This document shows positions 1 through 6,669 of a stretch of DNA of 11,406 nt, piece after piece. The DNA comes from Actinomycetota bacterium (GTDB taxonomy: Bacteria; Actinomycetota; Acidimicrobiia; Acidimicrobiales; CADCSY01), in NCBI GenBank assembly GCA_016178435.1, contig JACOTK010000106.1:1-11406 (forward strand). The letters are read 5' to 3'. Both the position numbers and the translations under genes were made by a program. Within the stretch, counting starts at the first letter, position 1, and every line of letters starts with the position of its first letter. The notes beneath the pieces are model-generated. The model saw nothing but the letters and a program-made list of their open reading frames with translations. It was not told the DNA's origin and ran no database searches.

Positions 1-338
1 AGGTCTACCTGCCCCGCCGGACCGACCCCGTCGTGATCCCTCGTGACTCCGAGGCGCTCTACCTGTTGCAGCGTGCCCGGGATGAAGCGCACCGCTTCGC
101 CGTCGCCTATCACCGCCAACTCCGCAACAAGCGCATGACCACGAGCGTGCTGGATGGCATTCCCGGACTCGGCCCCGCCCGCCGGAAGCGCCTCCGCAAG
201 GAGCTCGGCGGCATCACCGGCGTCAAGGCGGCCTCACGGGATCAGCTTCGAGCGCTGACCTGGTTGCCCGACCCCGTCGCCGACGCCGTCTGGCAGAAGG
301 TCCATCGTGAAGATGGGCGGTCCGGCGGGACCACCTGA
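1..338 (+). CDS. uvrC: UvrC, C-terminal end (excinuclease ABC subunit C), partial
   Basis: The reading frame enters from the left edge (first full codon at base 3) and stops at 336-338, so about 111 C-terminal residues are seen. The stretch DSEALYLLQRARDEAHRFA followed by H.QLR.KR and then VLDGIPGLGPARRKRL is the typical end of UvrC: the end of the RNase H-like endonuclease domain, then the tandem helix-hairpin-helix DNA-binding region (about the last 55 residues). UvrC makes the two incisions beside a lesion in nucleotide excision repair after loading by UvrA and UvrB. The N-terminal GIY-YIG nuclease, the UvrB-binding region and most of the RNase H-like domain lie outside the window. In many actinobacteria uvrC precedes rapZ-yvcK-whiA; here tatA and a methyltransferase gene lie between. 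A GTG at 33 is internal and not a start. Confidence 0.93.
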   Translation, partial: VYLPRRTDPVVIPRDSEALYLLQRARDEAHRFAVAYHRQLRNKRMTTSVLDGIPGLGPARRKRLRKELGGITGVKAASRDQLRALTWLPDPVADAVWQKVHREDGRSGGTT

Positions 339-346
339 AGGGCATC

Positions 347-372
347 TGCGATCACTTGGGCAGGCGATCGCA
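347..372 (+). terminator. Hairpin just downstream of uvrC, weak terminator candidate
   Basis: TGCGATC (347-353) and GATCGCA (366-372) form a perfect 7-bp stem with a 12-base loop, 8 bases after the uvrC stop. There is no T-run after it, so a classical Rho-independent terminator is not supported; position is the only argument. Confidence 0.2.
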
Positions 373-470
373 TCGGGTCTGTGGGCCGGGGTGTCGGTGA
401 CGCCGAAGGTGAGCGCAGGCGCAGTCGAGAGAACGCCGGCGATAGCCCTGACGAGGCGAAGGCCATCCGA

Positions 471-779
471 GTGAGTACCATCGGACCCGTGGACCTCGGC
501 GCACCGGAACTCTTGATCGTTCTCCTGGTCGTTCTTGTTCTCTTTGGCGGGGCGAAGCTGCCGCAGTTGGCGCGCTCGCTCGGTCAGGCGAAGAACGAGT
601 TCGAGAAAAGTGTGAAGGGTGAGCCCGAGCCTCAGTCGGTCCCGACGCCCGTGGCCCTTCCGGCGAGCGAGACGGTCACCTTGTCGCGACAGGAGCTCGA
701 TCGACTGGTCGACGAACGGGTGGACGAGCGGACGAAGGCGGCGGAGAAGACTGAAGCCGGCGAGGGTTCCGTTCACTGA
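471..779 (+). CDS. tatA: Sec-independent protein translocase subunit TatA/TatB family
   Basis: A 102-residue protein from GTG 471. Residues 8-31 (LGAPELLIVLLVVLVLFGGA then KLPQ) match the TatA/TatB pattern: short extracytoplasmic N-terminus, one membrane helix (about 12-26), the FG hinge at 25-26, then an amphipathic helix (about 28-48: KLPQLARSLGQAKNEFEKS) and an acidic, proline-containing tail without predicted fold. TatA subunits oligomerise with TatC to carry folded twin-arginine precursors across the membrane. The LPxLARSLGxA pattern favours TatA over TatB, but the long tail leaves TatB possible; no tatC is in the window. The start at 471 is preferred because the residues before it look non-coding and CGAAGG sits about 8 bases upstream; GTG 489 (starting just before DLGAPEL) is an alternative. 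Confidence 0.88.
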   Translation: MSTIGPVDLGAPELLIVLLVVLVLFGGAKLPQLARSLGQAKNEFEKSVKGEPEPQSVPTPVALPASETVTLSRQELDRLVDERVDERTKAAEKTEAGEGSVH

Positions 780-789
780 ATCGTGACGA

Positions 790-815
790 CACCCCCTGGG
801 GTGCTCGTAAAGAGC
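790..815 (+). terminator. Short hairpins after tatA, weak terminator candidate
   Basis: Eleven bases after the tatA stop, CACCCC..GGGGTG (790-803) is a compact inverted repeat, followed by GCTC-GTAAA-GAGC (803-815). Neither has a T-tract. The rest of the 263-base interval up to the methyltransferase start (780-1042) shows no gene I can support. Confidence 0.22.
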
Positions 816-1042
816 GTGGGTTGTCCTTTCGCACCTCTTCGGCGCGGTGATCCTCGCAGTCATGATGAACCTCATCGCCGGCATCATCGGGTGAGCGGAA
901 ACGGGTTGATGCCTCGGACACCCCTCGGTTTGACCGTTTCGCCCTCGATGCACGGCGTGGGCACAGGCTTCACCGATTCCTCTGTCGGCCACTCGGGCAG
1001 GCCGATTGAGCGTGCTTTCGGGGCCCATGGTTCGCTTGGGGG

Positions 1043-1801
1043 ATGAGCGACCGTCCCGACCCTTCCGACCGGCCCGATGACCTGTGGGAGTCCCATGCGA
1101 AGTGGTGGCAGGACGGCTTCACGGATGGGGCCGACCCTGAGTACGAGGAGCAGATCCTGCCGCTGGCGGCCGAGCACCTCGACGGGGTCGTCGATGTCCT
1201 CGATGTCGGCTCCGGCGAGGGACAGGTGGCCCGACTTGCCTCACGTCTGGGGGCGACTCGGGTGGTGGGGGTCGACCCCACCTGGGCCCAGGTCGCAGTC
1301 GCGCTCGAGCGGGCCGGTGGTCCGCTCTATGTCCGTTCGGGCGCCGCGGCATTGCCCTTCGCCGATGAGCGTTTCGATGCGGTCGTGGCTTGCCTGGTCT
1401 TCGAGCACATCGAGGAGGTCGACACCGCGCTGGCCGAGGTGGGCCGGGTGCTGAGACCCGGCGGGCGGTTCCTCTTCTTTCTCAACCACCCACTGCTGCA
1501 GGCGCCCAACAGCGGGTGGATCGATGACCAGACGCTCGACCCGCCCGAGCAGTACTGGCGCATCGGGCCCTACCTGGTCGAGGATCACACCATCGAGGAG
1601 GTCGAGAAGGATGTGTTCATCCCCTTCATCCACCGGCCGCTGTCCCGTTACGTCAACGCCATGGCCGCTGCCGGCCTGGTGATCCGCCGCATGGTCGAGC
1701 CCACCCCGCCGCCGGGATTCCTCGCCCGCGCCCAGGAGTACGCCGACGCAGCCACCATTCCCCGCCTCCTCTTCCTCGCCGCCGAGAAACAACCCGGCTG
1801 A
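1043..1801 (+). CDS. Class I SAM-dependent methyltransferase (Methyltransf_11 type)
   Basis: A 252-residue protein with a Rossmann methyltransferase core. Motif I is VLDVGSGEGQVARLA (about 52-66), which binds SAM; the acidic end of strand beta2 is VVGVDPT (D78); ALPFADERFDAVVACLVFEHI (about 103-123) is the usual motif around strand beta4; LRPGGRFLFF (137-146) is the post-motif. The C-terminal third (FLNHPLLQ, YWRIGPYLVEDHTIEE, FIHRPLSRYVNAMAAAGL) resembles small-molecule methyltransferases of the UbiE/type-11 group, but the substrate cannot be told. ATG 1043 is chosen because the conserved fold needs most of the length; only a G-run directly before it could serve as ribosome binding site. It ends 26 bases before rapZ. 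Confidence 0.85.
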   Translation: MSDRPDPSDRPDDLWESHAKWWQDGFTDGADPEYEEQILPLAAEHLDGVVDVLDVGSGEGQVARLASRLGATRVVGVDPTWAQVAVALERAGGPLYVRSGAAALPFADERFDAVVACLVFEHIEEVDTALAEVGRVLRPGGRFLFFLNHPLLQAPNSGWIDDQTLDPPEQYWRIGPYLVEDHTIEEVEKDVFIPFIHRPLSRYVNAMAAAGLVIRRMVEPTPPPGFLARAQEYADAATIPRLLFLAAEKQPG

Positions 1802-1813
1802 CCGTCCGGCCCG

Positions 1814-1819
1814 TAGGCT
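1814..1819 (+). promoter_or_regulatory. TAGGCT -10-like element of rapZ (leaderless start likely)
   Basis: TAGGCT fits the actinobacterial TANNNT -10 pattern and ends exactly 8 bases before the rapZ ATG (1828). No Shine-Dalgarno sequence lies before that ATG. Together this suggests transcription starts at or next to the start codon, giving a leaderless mRNA. No convincing -35 box is seen. The same hexamer at the same distance precedes the small ORF before gap. Confidence 0.5.
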
Positions 1820-1827
1820 GAAGCGCG

Positions 1828-2679
1828 ATGAGCGAGTTTGTGGTGATAGCGGGGCTCTCGGGCGCCGGGCGCAGCCAGGCGGCCAACGTGTTGGAGGACC
1901 TCGGCTGGTTCGTCATCGACAATCTGCCCCCGGCGCTGATCGACAAGGTTGCCGAGCTCGTGCAGACGCCGGGCTCACGCATCGAGCGGGTTGCCCTGGT
2001 GGTGGGCTCCAAGGCCGAGATCGACGAGGTGACCGAGGGGCTCGCCTCCCTGCGGGCGACGGCCGAGCGGGTTCGGGTCCTGTTCCTCGAGGCTGCCGAC
2101 GAGGTGTTGATCCGCCGCTACGAGGACACTCGTCGCCGGCACCCGTTGGCCGACGGTGACGGGGTCGCGGCGACCATCGCACGAGAGCGCGAGGTGCTCG
2201 AACCGGTCAAGGCCGAGGCCGATGTCGTGGTGGACACGGGCATGTTCAACGTGCACGAGTTGCGTGATCGTCTCGTGGAGCTCTTCGGCGAGGAGTCCCA
2301 TGCGGCGGGCATGGCGACCACCGTCATGTCGTTCGGCTACAAGCACGGCCTGCCGATCGACGTCGATATCGTGCTCGACTGCCGGTTCCTGCCGAACCCC
2401 CACTGGGTCGAGGAGCTGCGACCCCGCACCGGCCTCGACGCCGATGTCCGTGCCTACGTGTTGGGCCAGACCGAGGCGAGCGTCTTCCTCGATCGCCTGG
2501 ACCACCTGCTCGATCTGTTGATGCCCGCCTACGTGAAGGAGGGCAAGTCCTACCTCACGATTGCCCTGGGTTGCACCGGCGGGCGCCACCGTTCGGTGGC
2601 GATTGCCGAGGAGGTCGCGATCAACCTGCGCCGCCGCGGGTTCGACCCTCGTGTCCAGCATCGTGACGTGAACAAATGA
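1828..2679 (+). CDS. rapZ: RapZ/YvcJ family nucleotide-binding protein
   Basis: A 283-residue protein, the normal family length. The N-terminal P-loop domain starts with VIAGLSGAGRSQAANVLEDLGW (Walker A, residues 9-16) and FVIDNLPP; VVVDTGMFNVHELRDRL (about 134-150) is the expected later nucleotide-domain element. The C-terminal domain carries SFGYKHGLP, the D-CRFLPNPHW motif and GCTGGRHRS (248-256), all hallmarks of the family. E. coli RapZ binds the sRNAs GlmY/GlmZ and guides RNase E cleavage; B. subtilis YvcJ is a nucleotide hydrolase; the actinobacterial role is less clear. The Walker A lysine is replaced by Arg15, which I recall as common in actinobacterial members. The stop overlaps the yvcK start (ATGA, 2676-2679), so the two are translationally coupled. 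Confidence 0.95.
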   Translation: MSEFVVIAGLSGAGRSQAANVLEDLGWFVIDNLPPALIDKVAELVQTPGSRIERVALVVGSKAEIDEVTEGLASLRATAERVRVLFLEAADEVLIRRYEDTRRRHPLADGDGVAATIAREREVLEPVKAEADVVVDTGMFNVHELRDRLVELFGEESHAAGMATTVMSFGYKHGLPIDVDIVLDCRFLPNPHWVEELRPRTGLDADVRAYVLGQTEASVFLDRLDHLLDLLMPAYVKEGKSYLTIALGCTGGRHRSVAIAEEVAINLRRRGFDPRVQHRDVNK

Positions 2680-3554
2680 CGAGGGCGCAAGGCCCACGAG
2701 TCGTTGCCCTCGGCGGCGGGCACGGGTTGGCCGCGTCGCTGCGGGCCATCCGCACCTATGCCTCGGAGATCACCGCGGTGGTGTCGGTCGCCGATGACGG
2801 CGGATCGAGCGGACGACTGCGCGACGAGCTCGGCATCCCGGCTCCGGGTGATCTTCGCAAGTGCCTGGTGGCGCTCGGCGACGCCGATTCGATCTGGACC
2901 CAGGCACTCGAGCACCGCTTCGACGCGGGCCCGCTCAGCGGTCATCCACTCGGGAACCTGATGATCGCCGGGCTGACGGGGGCGACGGGTGACTTCACCG
3001 TGGCCCTGCACGAGGTCGGACTCTTGATCGGGGCGGTCGGTCGGGTCCTTCCGGCGACGATCACGCCCGTGGTGCTCAAGGCCGAGGTGAGCGGTCGGGA
3101 GATCGAAGGTCAGGTCAAGGTGGCCCAGTCCGACCACATCGCGACGGTCTCGCTGGTGCCCGCCGATGCGCTGACGCCACAGGAGGTGCCCGAGGCCCTG
3201 ACAGGCGCCGATCAGATCGTGATCGGGCCCGGGTCGTTGTTCACCAGCGTGTTGGCAGCGGCGATCGTCCCCGACGTCAAGGCGGCGCTGGCCGCCACCT
3301 CGGCGCAGCGGGTCTATGTCTGCAACCTCCTGCCGCAGGTACCCGAGACATCGGGGTTCGACGTCGCCGCCCATGTCGAGGCGCTCAGCGCCCATGGCGT
3401 GGTCGTCGACATCGTGTTGTGCGACCTGCGCTCCATGGCGCTCGGCAATCCGGGCCTCCCGGTGGTCGAGCGTGATCTGGCTCGCCCGAACGGGCTCGCA
3501 CACGACCCACACCTGTTGGCAAAAGCTCTTGCCGAGCTGTCGGATAGGCTCTGA
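2676..3554 (+). CDS. yvcK: YvcK/CofD-like gluconeogenesis factor
   Basis: A 292-residue protein of the YvcK (UPF0052, CofD-like) family. RVVALGGGHGLAASLRAI (8-25) is the N-terminal glycine-rich nucleotide-sugar binding loop; SVADDGGSSGRLRDELG (37-53) and PGDLRKCLVAL (57-67) follow, and HPLGNLMIAGL and IGPGSLFTSVL are further family signatures; the end (NPGLPVVERDL) is normal. In B. subtilis and mycobacteria YvcK (CuvA) binds UDP-sugars and is needed for growth on gluconeogenic carbon sources and for cell-wall homeostasis. Start ATG 2676 overlaps the rapZ stop by four bases. Downstream only 45 bases separate it from gap, so whiA, the usual next gene, is absent here. The promoter-like element for gap lies inside its last codons. 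Confidence 0.94.
   Translation: MTRAQGPRVVALGGGHGLAASLRAIRTYASEITAVVSVADDGGSSGRLRDELGIPAPGDLRKCLVALGDADSIWTQALEHRFDAGPLSGHPLGNLMIAGLTGATGDFTVALHEVGLLIGAVGRVLPATITPVVLKAEVSGREIEGQVKVAQSDHIATVSLVPADALTPQEVPEALTGADQIVIGPGSLFTSVLAAAIVPDVKAALAATSAQRVYVCNLLPQVPETSGFDVAAHVEALSAHGVVVDIVLCDLRSMALGNPGLPVVERDLARPNGLAHDPHLLAKALAELSDRL
3545..3550 (+). promoter_or_regulatory. TAGGCT -10-like element upstream of gap
   Basis: TAGGCT lies in the last codons of yvcK and ends 8 bases before an ATG at 3559 that opens a 14-codon ORF leading to gap. Hexamer and spacing are identical to those before rapZ (1814-1819). It would give gap-pgk-tpiA a promoter of their own. No clear -35 box. Confidence 0.45.
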
Positions 3555-3558
3555 GCTC

Positions 3559-3603
3559 ATGGGGCGGACCGGCCGCCCGGGACAACTTGTGAGGGACTCA
3601 TGA
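3559..3603 (+). CDS. 14-residue upstream ORF coupled to gap
   Basis: ATG 3559 to TGA 3601-3603 encodes MGRTGRPGQLVRDS. Its start sits 8 bases after a TAGGCT element (leaderless start possible), and its stop overlaps the gap start as ATGA. The ORF also spans the GAGGG motif (3591-3595) used by gap. A ribosome finishing here could restart on gap, so the peptide may serve only as a translational entry point. It has no recognisable function, and it could be a chance ORF in a 45-base spacer. Confidence 0.35.
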   Translation: MGRTGRPGQLVRDS

Positions 3604-4607
3604 CCGTACGCGTGGGCATCAATGGCTTTGGCCGCATCGGCCGCAACTTCTACCGGGCGGCCAAGGCGAGCGGCGCCGATGTCGAGCTGGTGGCGGTCAA
3701 CGACCTCACCTCACCGGCGACCAATGCCCACCTGTTGAAGTACGACTCGACCCACGGTCGCCTTGGCGAGGACGTCACCTCGACCGACGACTCCATCAGC
3801 GTGGGGGGCAAGTCGTTCAAGGTCTTCGCCGAGCGTGACCCCAAGGCCCTGCCGTGGGGCGATCTCGGTGTCGATGTCGTCATCGAGTCGACCGGCATCT
3901 TCACCGACGGCGAGAAGGCGGCGGCACACATCGAGGGCGGCGCTCCCCGGGTCATCATCTCGGCGCCCGCCACCAACGTCGACGCCACCTTTGTGGTCGG
4001 CGTCAACGACGACACGTTCGACCCCGGCCAAAAGATCGTCTCGAACGCCTCGTGCACCACGAACTGCTTCGTGCCGATGATCAAGGTGCTCGACGACGCC
4101 TTCGGTGTCGAGAAGGGCCTCATGACCACCGTGCACGCCTACACCAACGACCAGAACCTGCTCGACCTGGCCCATTCGGACCTCCGTCGCGGACGGGCCG
4201 CTGCCGCGAACATCGTGCCCAGCTCGACGGGCGCCGCGCGAGCGACCAGCCTCGTGCTCGCCTCGATGAAGGGCCGCCTCGACGGAACCGCCCTGCGGGT
4301 GCCGGTGCAGGACGGCTCGATCACCGACTTTACCGGCCTGCTCGGTCGAGAGGTCACCGTGGAGGAGATCAACGAGGCCTTCAAGGCCGCTGCCGCGTCG
4401 GGCCCGCTGTCCAAGGTCCTCGTCTACACCGAGGATCCCATCGTGTCCTCCGACATCGTCGGCTCGCCCGCCTCGTGCACCTTCGATGCGAAGCTGACCA
4501 TGGCCATGGGCAACATGGTCAAGGTGCTCGGCTGGTACGACAACGAGTGGGGTTACTCCAACCGCCTGGTCGACCTCGCCCTCATCGTCGGCGCAGCCAA
4601 CAAGTAA
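3600..4607 (+). CDS. gap: Type I glyceraldehyde-3-phosphate dehydrogenase
   Basis: A 335-residue protein of full family length that oxidises and phosphorylates glyceraldehyde-3-phosphate to 1,3-bisphosphoglycerate using NAD(P). RVGINGFGRIGRNFYRAA (4-21) is the dinucleotide-binding loop; the acid after strand beta2 (VNDLT, D35) predicts NAD preference. The active site is SNASCTTNC with catalytic Cys152, and the base is His179 in MTTVHAYTNDQ. GWYDNEWGYSNR near the C-terminus is the conserved closing motif. The segment RVPVQDGSITDF differs from the more usual RVPVPTGSVTDL but keeps the pattern. GAGGG lies 4 bases before ATG 3600, a short but usable spacing. pgk follows after 10 bases. Confidence 0.97.
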   Translation: MTVRVGINGFGRIGRNFYRAAKASGADVELVAVNDLTSPATNAHLLKYDSTHGRLGEDVTSTDDSISVGGKSFKVFAERDPKALPWGDLGVDVVIESTGIFTDGEKAAAHIEGGAPRVIISAPATNVDATFVVGVNDDTFDPGQKIVSNASCTTNCFVPMIKVLDDAFGVEKGLMTTVHAYTNDQNLLDLAHSDLRRGRAAAANIVPSSTGAARATSLVLASMKGRLDGTALRVPVQDGSITDFTGLLGREVTVEEINEAFKAAAASGPLSKVLVYTEDPIVSSDIVGSPASCTFDAKLTMAMGNMVKVLGWYDNEWGYSNRLVDLALIVGAANK

Positions 4608-4617
4608 CCCCTCGCCC

Positions 4618-5982
4618 GTGAAGCTTCCCCAGCTCGAGGACCTGCTGCCACTCACCGGTAGGCGAGTGTTGCTGCGTGCCGATTTCAACGTCCCCATCCG
4701 GGACGGACGGATCACCGACGATCTGCGCATCCGTGCGGCGATGCCGACCATCACCTGGTTGCAGGGTCACGGAGCGATCGTCACGGCGTGCACCCATCTC
4801 GGACGGCCCAAGGGCGCCCCTGACCCCAGGTACTCGCTTGATCCGGTGCGGGCACGCCTCGCTGAGCTGGCGCCGGATGTCACGTTGTTGGAGAACCTGC
4901 GCTTCGATCCGGGCGAGACGGCGAACGATCCGGCCTTTGTGGCCAAGCTGGTCGCCGGCCAGGACGCGTATGTGAACGACGCGTTCGGGGCGGTCCATCG
5001 GGCCCATGCTTCGGTCGTGGGGCCACCGAGGACCCTCCCCAGCGCTGCGGGACGTTTGCTCTCGAAAGAGGTCGAGATCCTGACCGGGCTGCGAGATGCC
5101 CCGGCCAGGCCGTTCGTCGCCATCCTCGGCGGAGCCAAGGTGAGCGACAAGCTCGGTGTCATCGAGGCGCTGCTCGAGGTGGCCGACACCGTCCTCATCG
5201 GTGGGGGCATGTGCTTCACGTTCCTTGCCGCACGGGGACACCCGATCGGCGCCTCGTTGTTCGAGCCCGACCAGGTCGAGCGGTGCAGGGCGTTGACGGC
5301 CAAGTATGGCGACCGCATTCAGGTTCCTCATGACGTGGTCGCCCTGTCGCCCGATGGTGTCATCGGTGACCCCGGCGCCGGGGGAGAGGTGCGCCAGCTC
5401 GGTGGGTCGGTGCCCGATGGGTGGAAGGGCCTCGACATCGGCCCGGGCACGGCGGCTGCATATTCCGATGTCGTGCTCGAGGCTCGCTCCGTGTTGTGGA
5501 ACGGACCCATGGGGGTGTTCGAGGATCCGCGGTTCGCCGCCGGCACCCGAGCGGTTGCCCAGGCCGTCGCCGATTCGCCGGGCTTCACGGTGGTGGGGGG
5601 CGGTGACAGCGCGGCCGCCATCGCCGAGTTCGGCCTGGCGGGCGAGCGTAAGGGCCCGAGCCCCCGGAAAGCAAGGATTGTCCCATGGCACCCAAGGGTC
5701 GCATGCCGCTCATCAGCGGCAACTGGAAGATGCACCACAATCACTTCGACGCCATCCAGATGGTGCAGAAGCTCTCGTATCGCCTGTCGAAGGACGACTA
5801 CAAGACCGTCGATGTGTCGGTGCACCCGCCGTTCACCGATCTGCGTTCGGTCCAGACGGTGTTGGAATCGGACAGGATTCCCATCGCCCTGGGCGCCCAG
5901 CACTGCCATTGGGAGGAGAAGGGCGCCTTCACCGGTGAGGTCAGTCCGGCCATGTTGGCCAAGCTCAACGTTTCGTATGTGA
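4618..5982 (+). CDS. pgk: Phosphoglycerate kinase with abnormal, out-of-frame C-terminus
   Basis: From GTG 4618 the protein is clear PGK: VLLRADFNVPI.DGRITDDLRI, THLGRPKG, ENLRFDPGE, YVNDAFGAVHRAHAS, GGAKVSDKLGVIEALL, IGGGMCFTFL, LDIGPGTA, NGPMGVFE and VVGGGDSAAAIAEFGLAGE (ending near 5646, about residue 343). The expected last 30-40 residues, with the conserved STGGGASLE motif that helps close the active site, are missing in every frame. Instead the frame goes on with basic, low-complexity residues (RKGPSPRKARIVPW..) that are tpiA read in the wrong frame, to a stop at 5980-5982, overlapping tpiA by 298 bases. This looks like a deletion of roughly 100 bp spanning the original stop, in the genome or in the assembly. 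PGK makes ATP from 1,3-bisphosphoglycerate. The family call is certain; activity of this allele is doubtful. Confidence 0.88.
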   Translation: MKLPQLEDLLPLTGRRVLLRADFNVPIRDGRITDDLRIRAAMPTITWLQGHGAIVTACTHLGRPKGAPDPRYSLDPVRARLAELAPDVTLLENLRFDPGETANDPAFVAKLVAGQDAYVNDAFGAVHRAHASVVGPPRTLPSAAGRLLSKEVEILTGLRDAPARPFVAILGGAKVSDKLGVIEALLEVADTVLIGGGMCFTFLAARGHPIGASLFEPDQVERCRALTAKYGDRIQVPHDVVALSPDGVIGDPGAGGEVRQLGGSVPDGWKGLDIGPGTAAAYSDVVLEARSVLWNGPMGVFEDPRFAAGTRAVAQAVADSPGFTVVGGGDSAAAIAEFGLAGERKGPSPRKARIVPWHPRVACRSSAATGRCTTITSTPSRWCRSSRIACRRTTTRPSMCRCTRRSPICVRSRRCWNRTGFPSPWAPSTAIGRRRAPSPVRSVRPCWPSSTFRM

Positions 5983-6467
5983 TCGCGGGCCATTCCGAGC
6001 GGCGCACGCTGTTCGGCGAGTCCGACGAGATGGTCAACGCCAAGGTACGTGCCATCCTGGCGAACGGCATGACGCCCATCCTGTGCGTGGGCGAGTCGCT
6101 CGAGGAGCGTGAGGCCGGGACGACCGAGGAGCGGGTTCGGGCTCAGGTGGCGGCCGGATTGGCCAAGGTCTCCGCCGAGCAGGTGGCGGGGTTGGTGATC
6201 GCGTACGAGCCGATCTGGGCCATCGGGACAGGTCGCAACGCATCGGCCGCCGACGCGCAGGCGGTGTGCGCGGCGATCCGGGCCACGGTCGTATCGAGCT
6301 TCGGCGCCGCGGCGGGCGAAGGCCTGCGGGTGCAGTACGGGGGGTCGGTCAAGCCGAGCAACATCGTCGAGCTCATGGCCGAGGCCGACATCGACGGGGC
6401 GCTCGTCGGTGGGGCGTCGCTCGACGCGGATGAGTTCGCCCGTCTCGTGCAGTACCAGTCGGTCTGA
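5685..6467 (+). CDS. tpiA: Triosephosphate isomerase
   Basis: A complete 260-residue TIM barrel that interconverts dihydroxyacetone phosphate and glyceraldehyde-3-phosphate. Substrate-binding and catalytic residues are all present: Asn13 and Lys15 in SGNWKMH, His103 in IAGHSERR, Glu175 in AYEPIWAIGTG; phosphate-binding loops are seen in QYGGSVKPSN and GALVGGASL. GAQHCHWEEKGAFTGEVS is the usual motif with a His-Cys variation. The start ATG 5685 has AAGGA (5673-5677) 7 bases upstream. The N-terminal 99 codons overlap, in another frame, the aberrant extension of pgk. It completes the gap-pgk-tpiA order. Confidence 0.97.
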   Translation: MAPKGRMPLISGNWKMHHNHFDAIQMVQKLSYRLSKDDYKTVDVSVHPPFTDLRSVQTVLESDRIPIALGAQHCHWEEKGAFTGEVSPAMLAKLNVSYVIAGHSERRTLFGESDEMVNAKVRAILANGMTPILCVGESLEEREAGTTEERVRAQVAAGLAKVSAEQVAGLVIAYEPIWAIGTGRNASAADAQAVCAAIRATVVSSFGAAAGEGLRVQYGGSVKPSNIVELMAEADIDGALVGGASLDADEFARLVQYQSV

Positions 6468-6516
6468 GTCGGCCGGTCACACCGTGGTGAGAACGCGCCG
6501 TCGTTGAGGACTCGTC

Positions 6517-6669
6517 GTGTTTGAGGTGAGCGCTGTCGTTGATATGGGCACTGTCGTTGATGTGGGCGCTGTCGTTGATGTGGGCGCTGTCGTTGCGGTG
6601 CGTCCTGATATCGTACAAAGGCTGTTCGAAGATGCGCCCATGGGCCTGAAGGAGCGTTTCCCGTGTTGA
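6517..6669 (+). CDS. Possible 50-residue ORF with hexapeptide repeats, overlapping secG start
   Basis: GTG 6517 (or GTG 6526) opens a frame that runs through the 18-bp repeats in register, giving the units SAVVDMG, TVVDVG, AVVDVG, AVVAV, then RPDIVQRLFEDAPMGLKERF and a stop at 6667-6669. The stop lies 4-7 bases past the secG start, and the secG ribosome binding site AAGGAG encodes its last residues. The overlap fits translational coupling. No good ribosome binding site precedes either GTG, and I recognise no family. It may be a real small peptide, a leader, or a by-product of an 18-bp repeat whose length is a multiple of three. Confidence 0.28.
   Translation: MFEVSAVVDMGTVVDVGAVVDVGAVVAVRPDIVQRLFEDAPMGLKERFPC
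6530..6601 (+). repeat. Four tandem 18-bp repeats between tpiA and secG
   Basis: Units start at 6530, 6548, 6566 and 6584 with consensus GCGCTGTCGTTGATGTGG. Copies 1 and 2 have one change each from the consensus; copy 4 diverges in its last part (GCGGTGC). A degenerate relative (GCGCCGTCGTTGAGGA) lies around 6495-6510. The unit is 6 codons long and can be read through on both strands. The tract fills much of the 195-base tpiA-secG spacer. Confidence 0.9.

Noticed and set aside
820..894. Short hydrophobic frame ending VILAVMMNLIAGIIG before a TGA at 892
   Set aside because: Only about 15 residues can follow a possible GTG start, there is no ribosome binding site, and the frame is closed just upstream. 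Probably chance.
930..980. TTGACC resembling a -35 box upstream of the methyltransferase gene
   Set aside because: No TANNNT-like -10 lies 16-18 bases downstream, so no promoter can be supported.
4582..5691. Long - strand frame opposite pgk
   Set aside because: A shadow of a high-GC gene; pgk motifs on the + strand explain the sequence.
6530..6601. Possible small CRISPR array
   Set aside because: The 18-bp units are directly adjacent with no spacers, are too short, and no cas genes are nearby.
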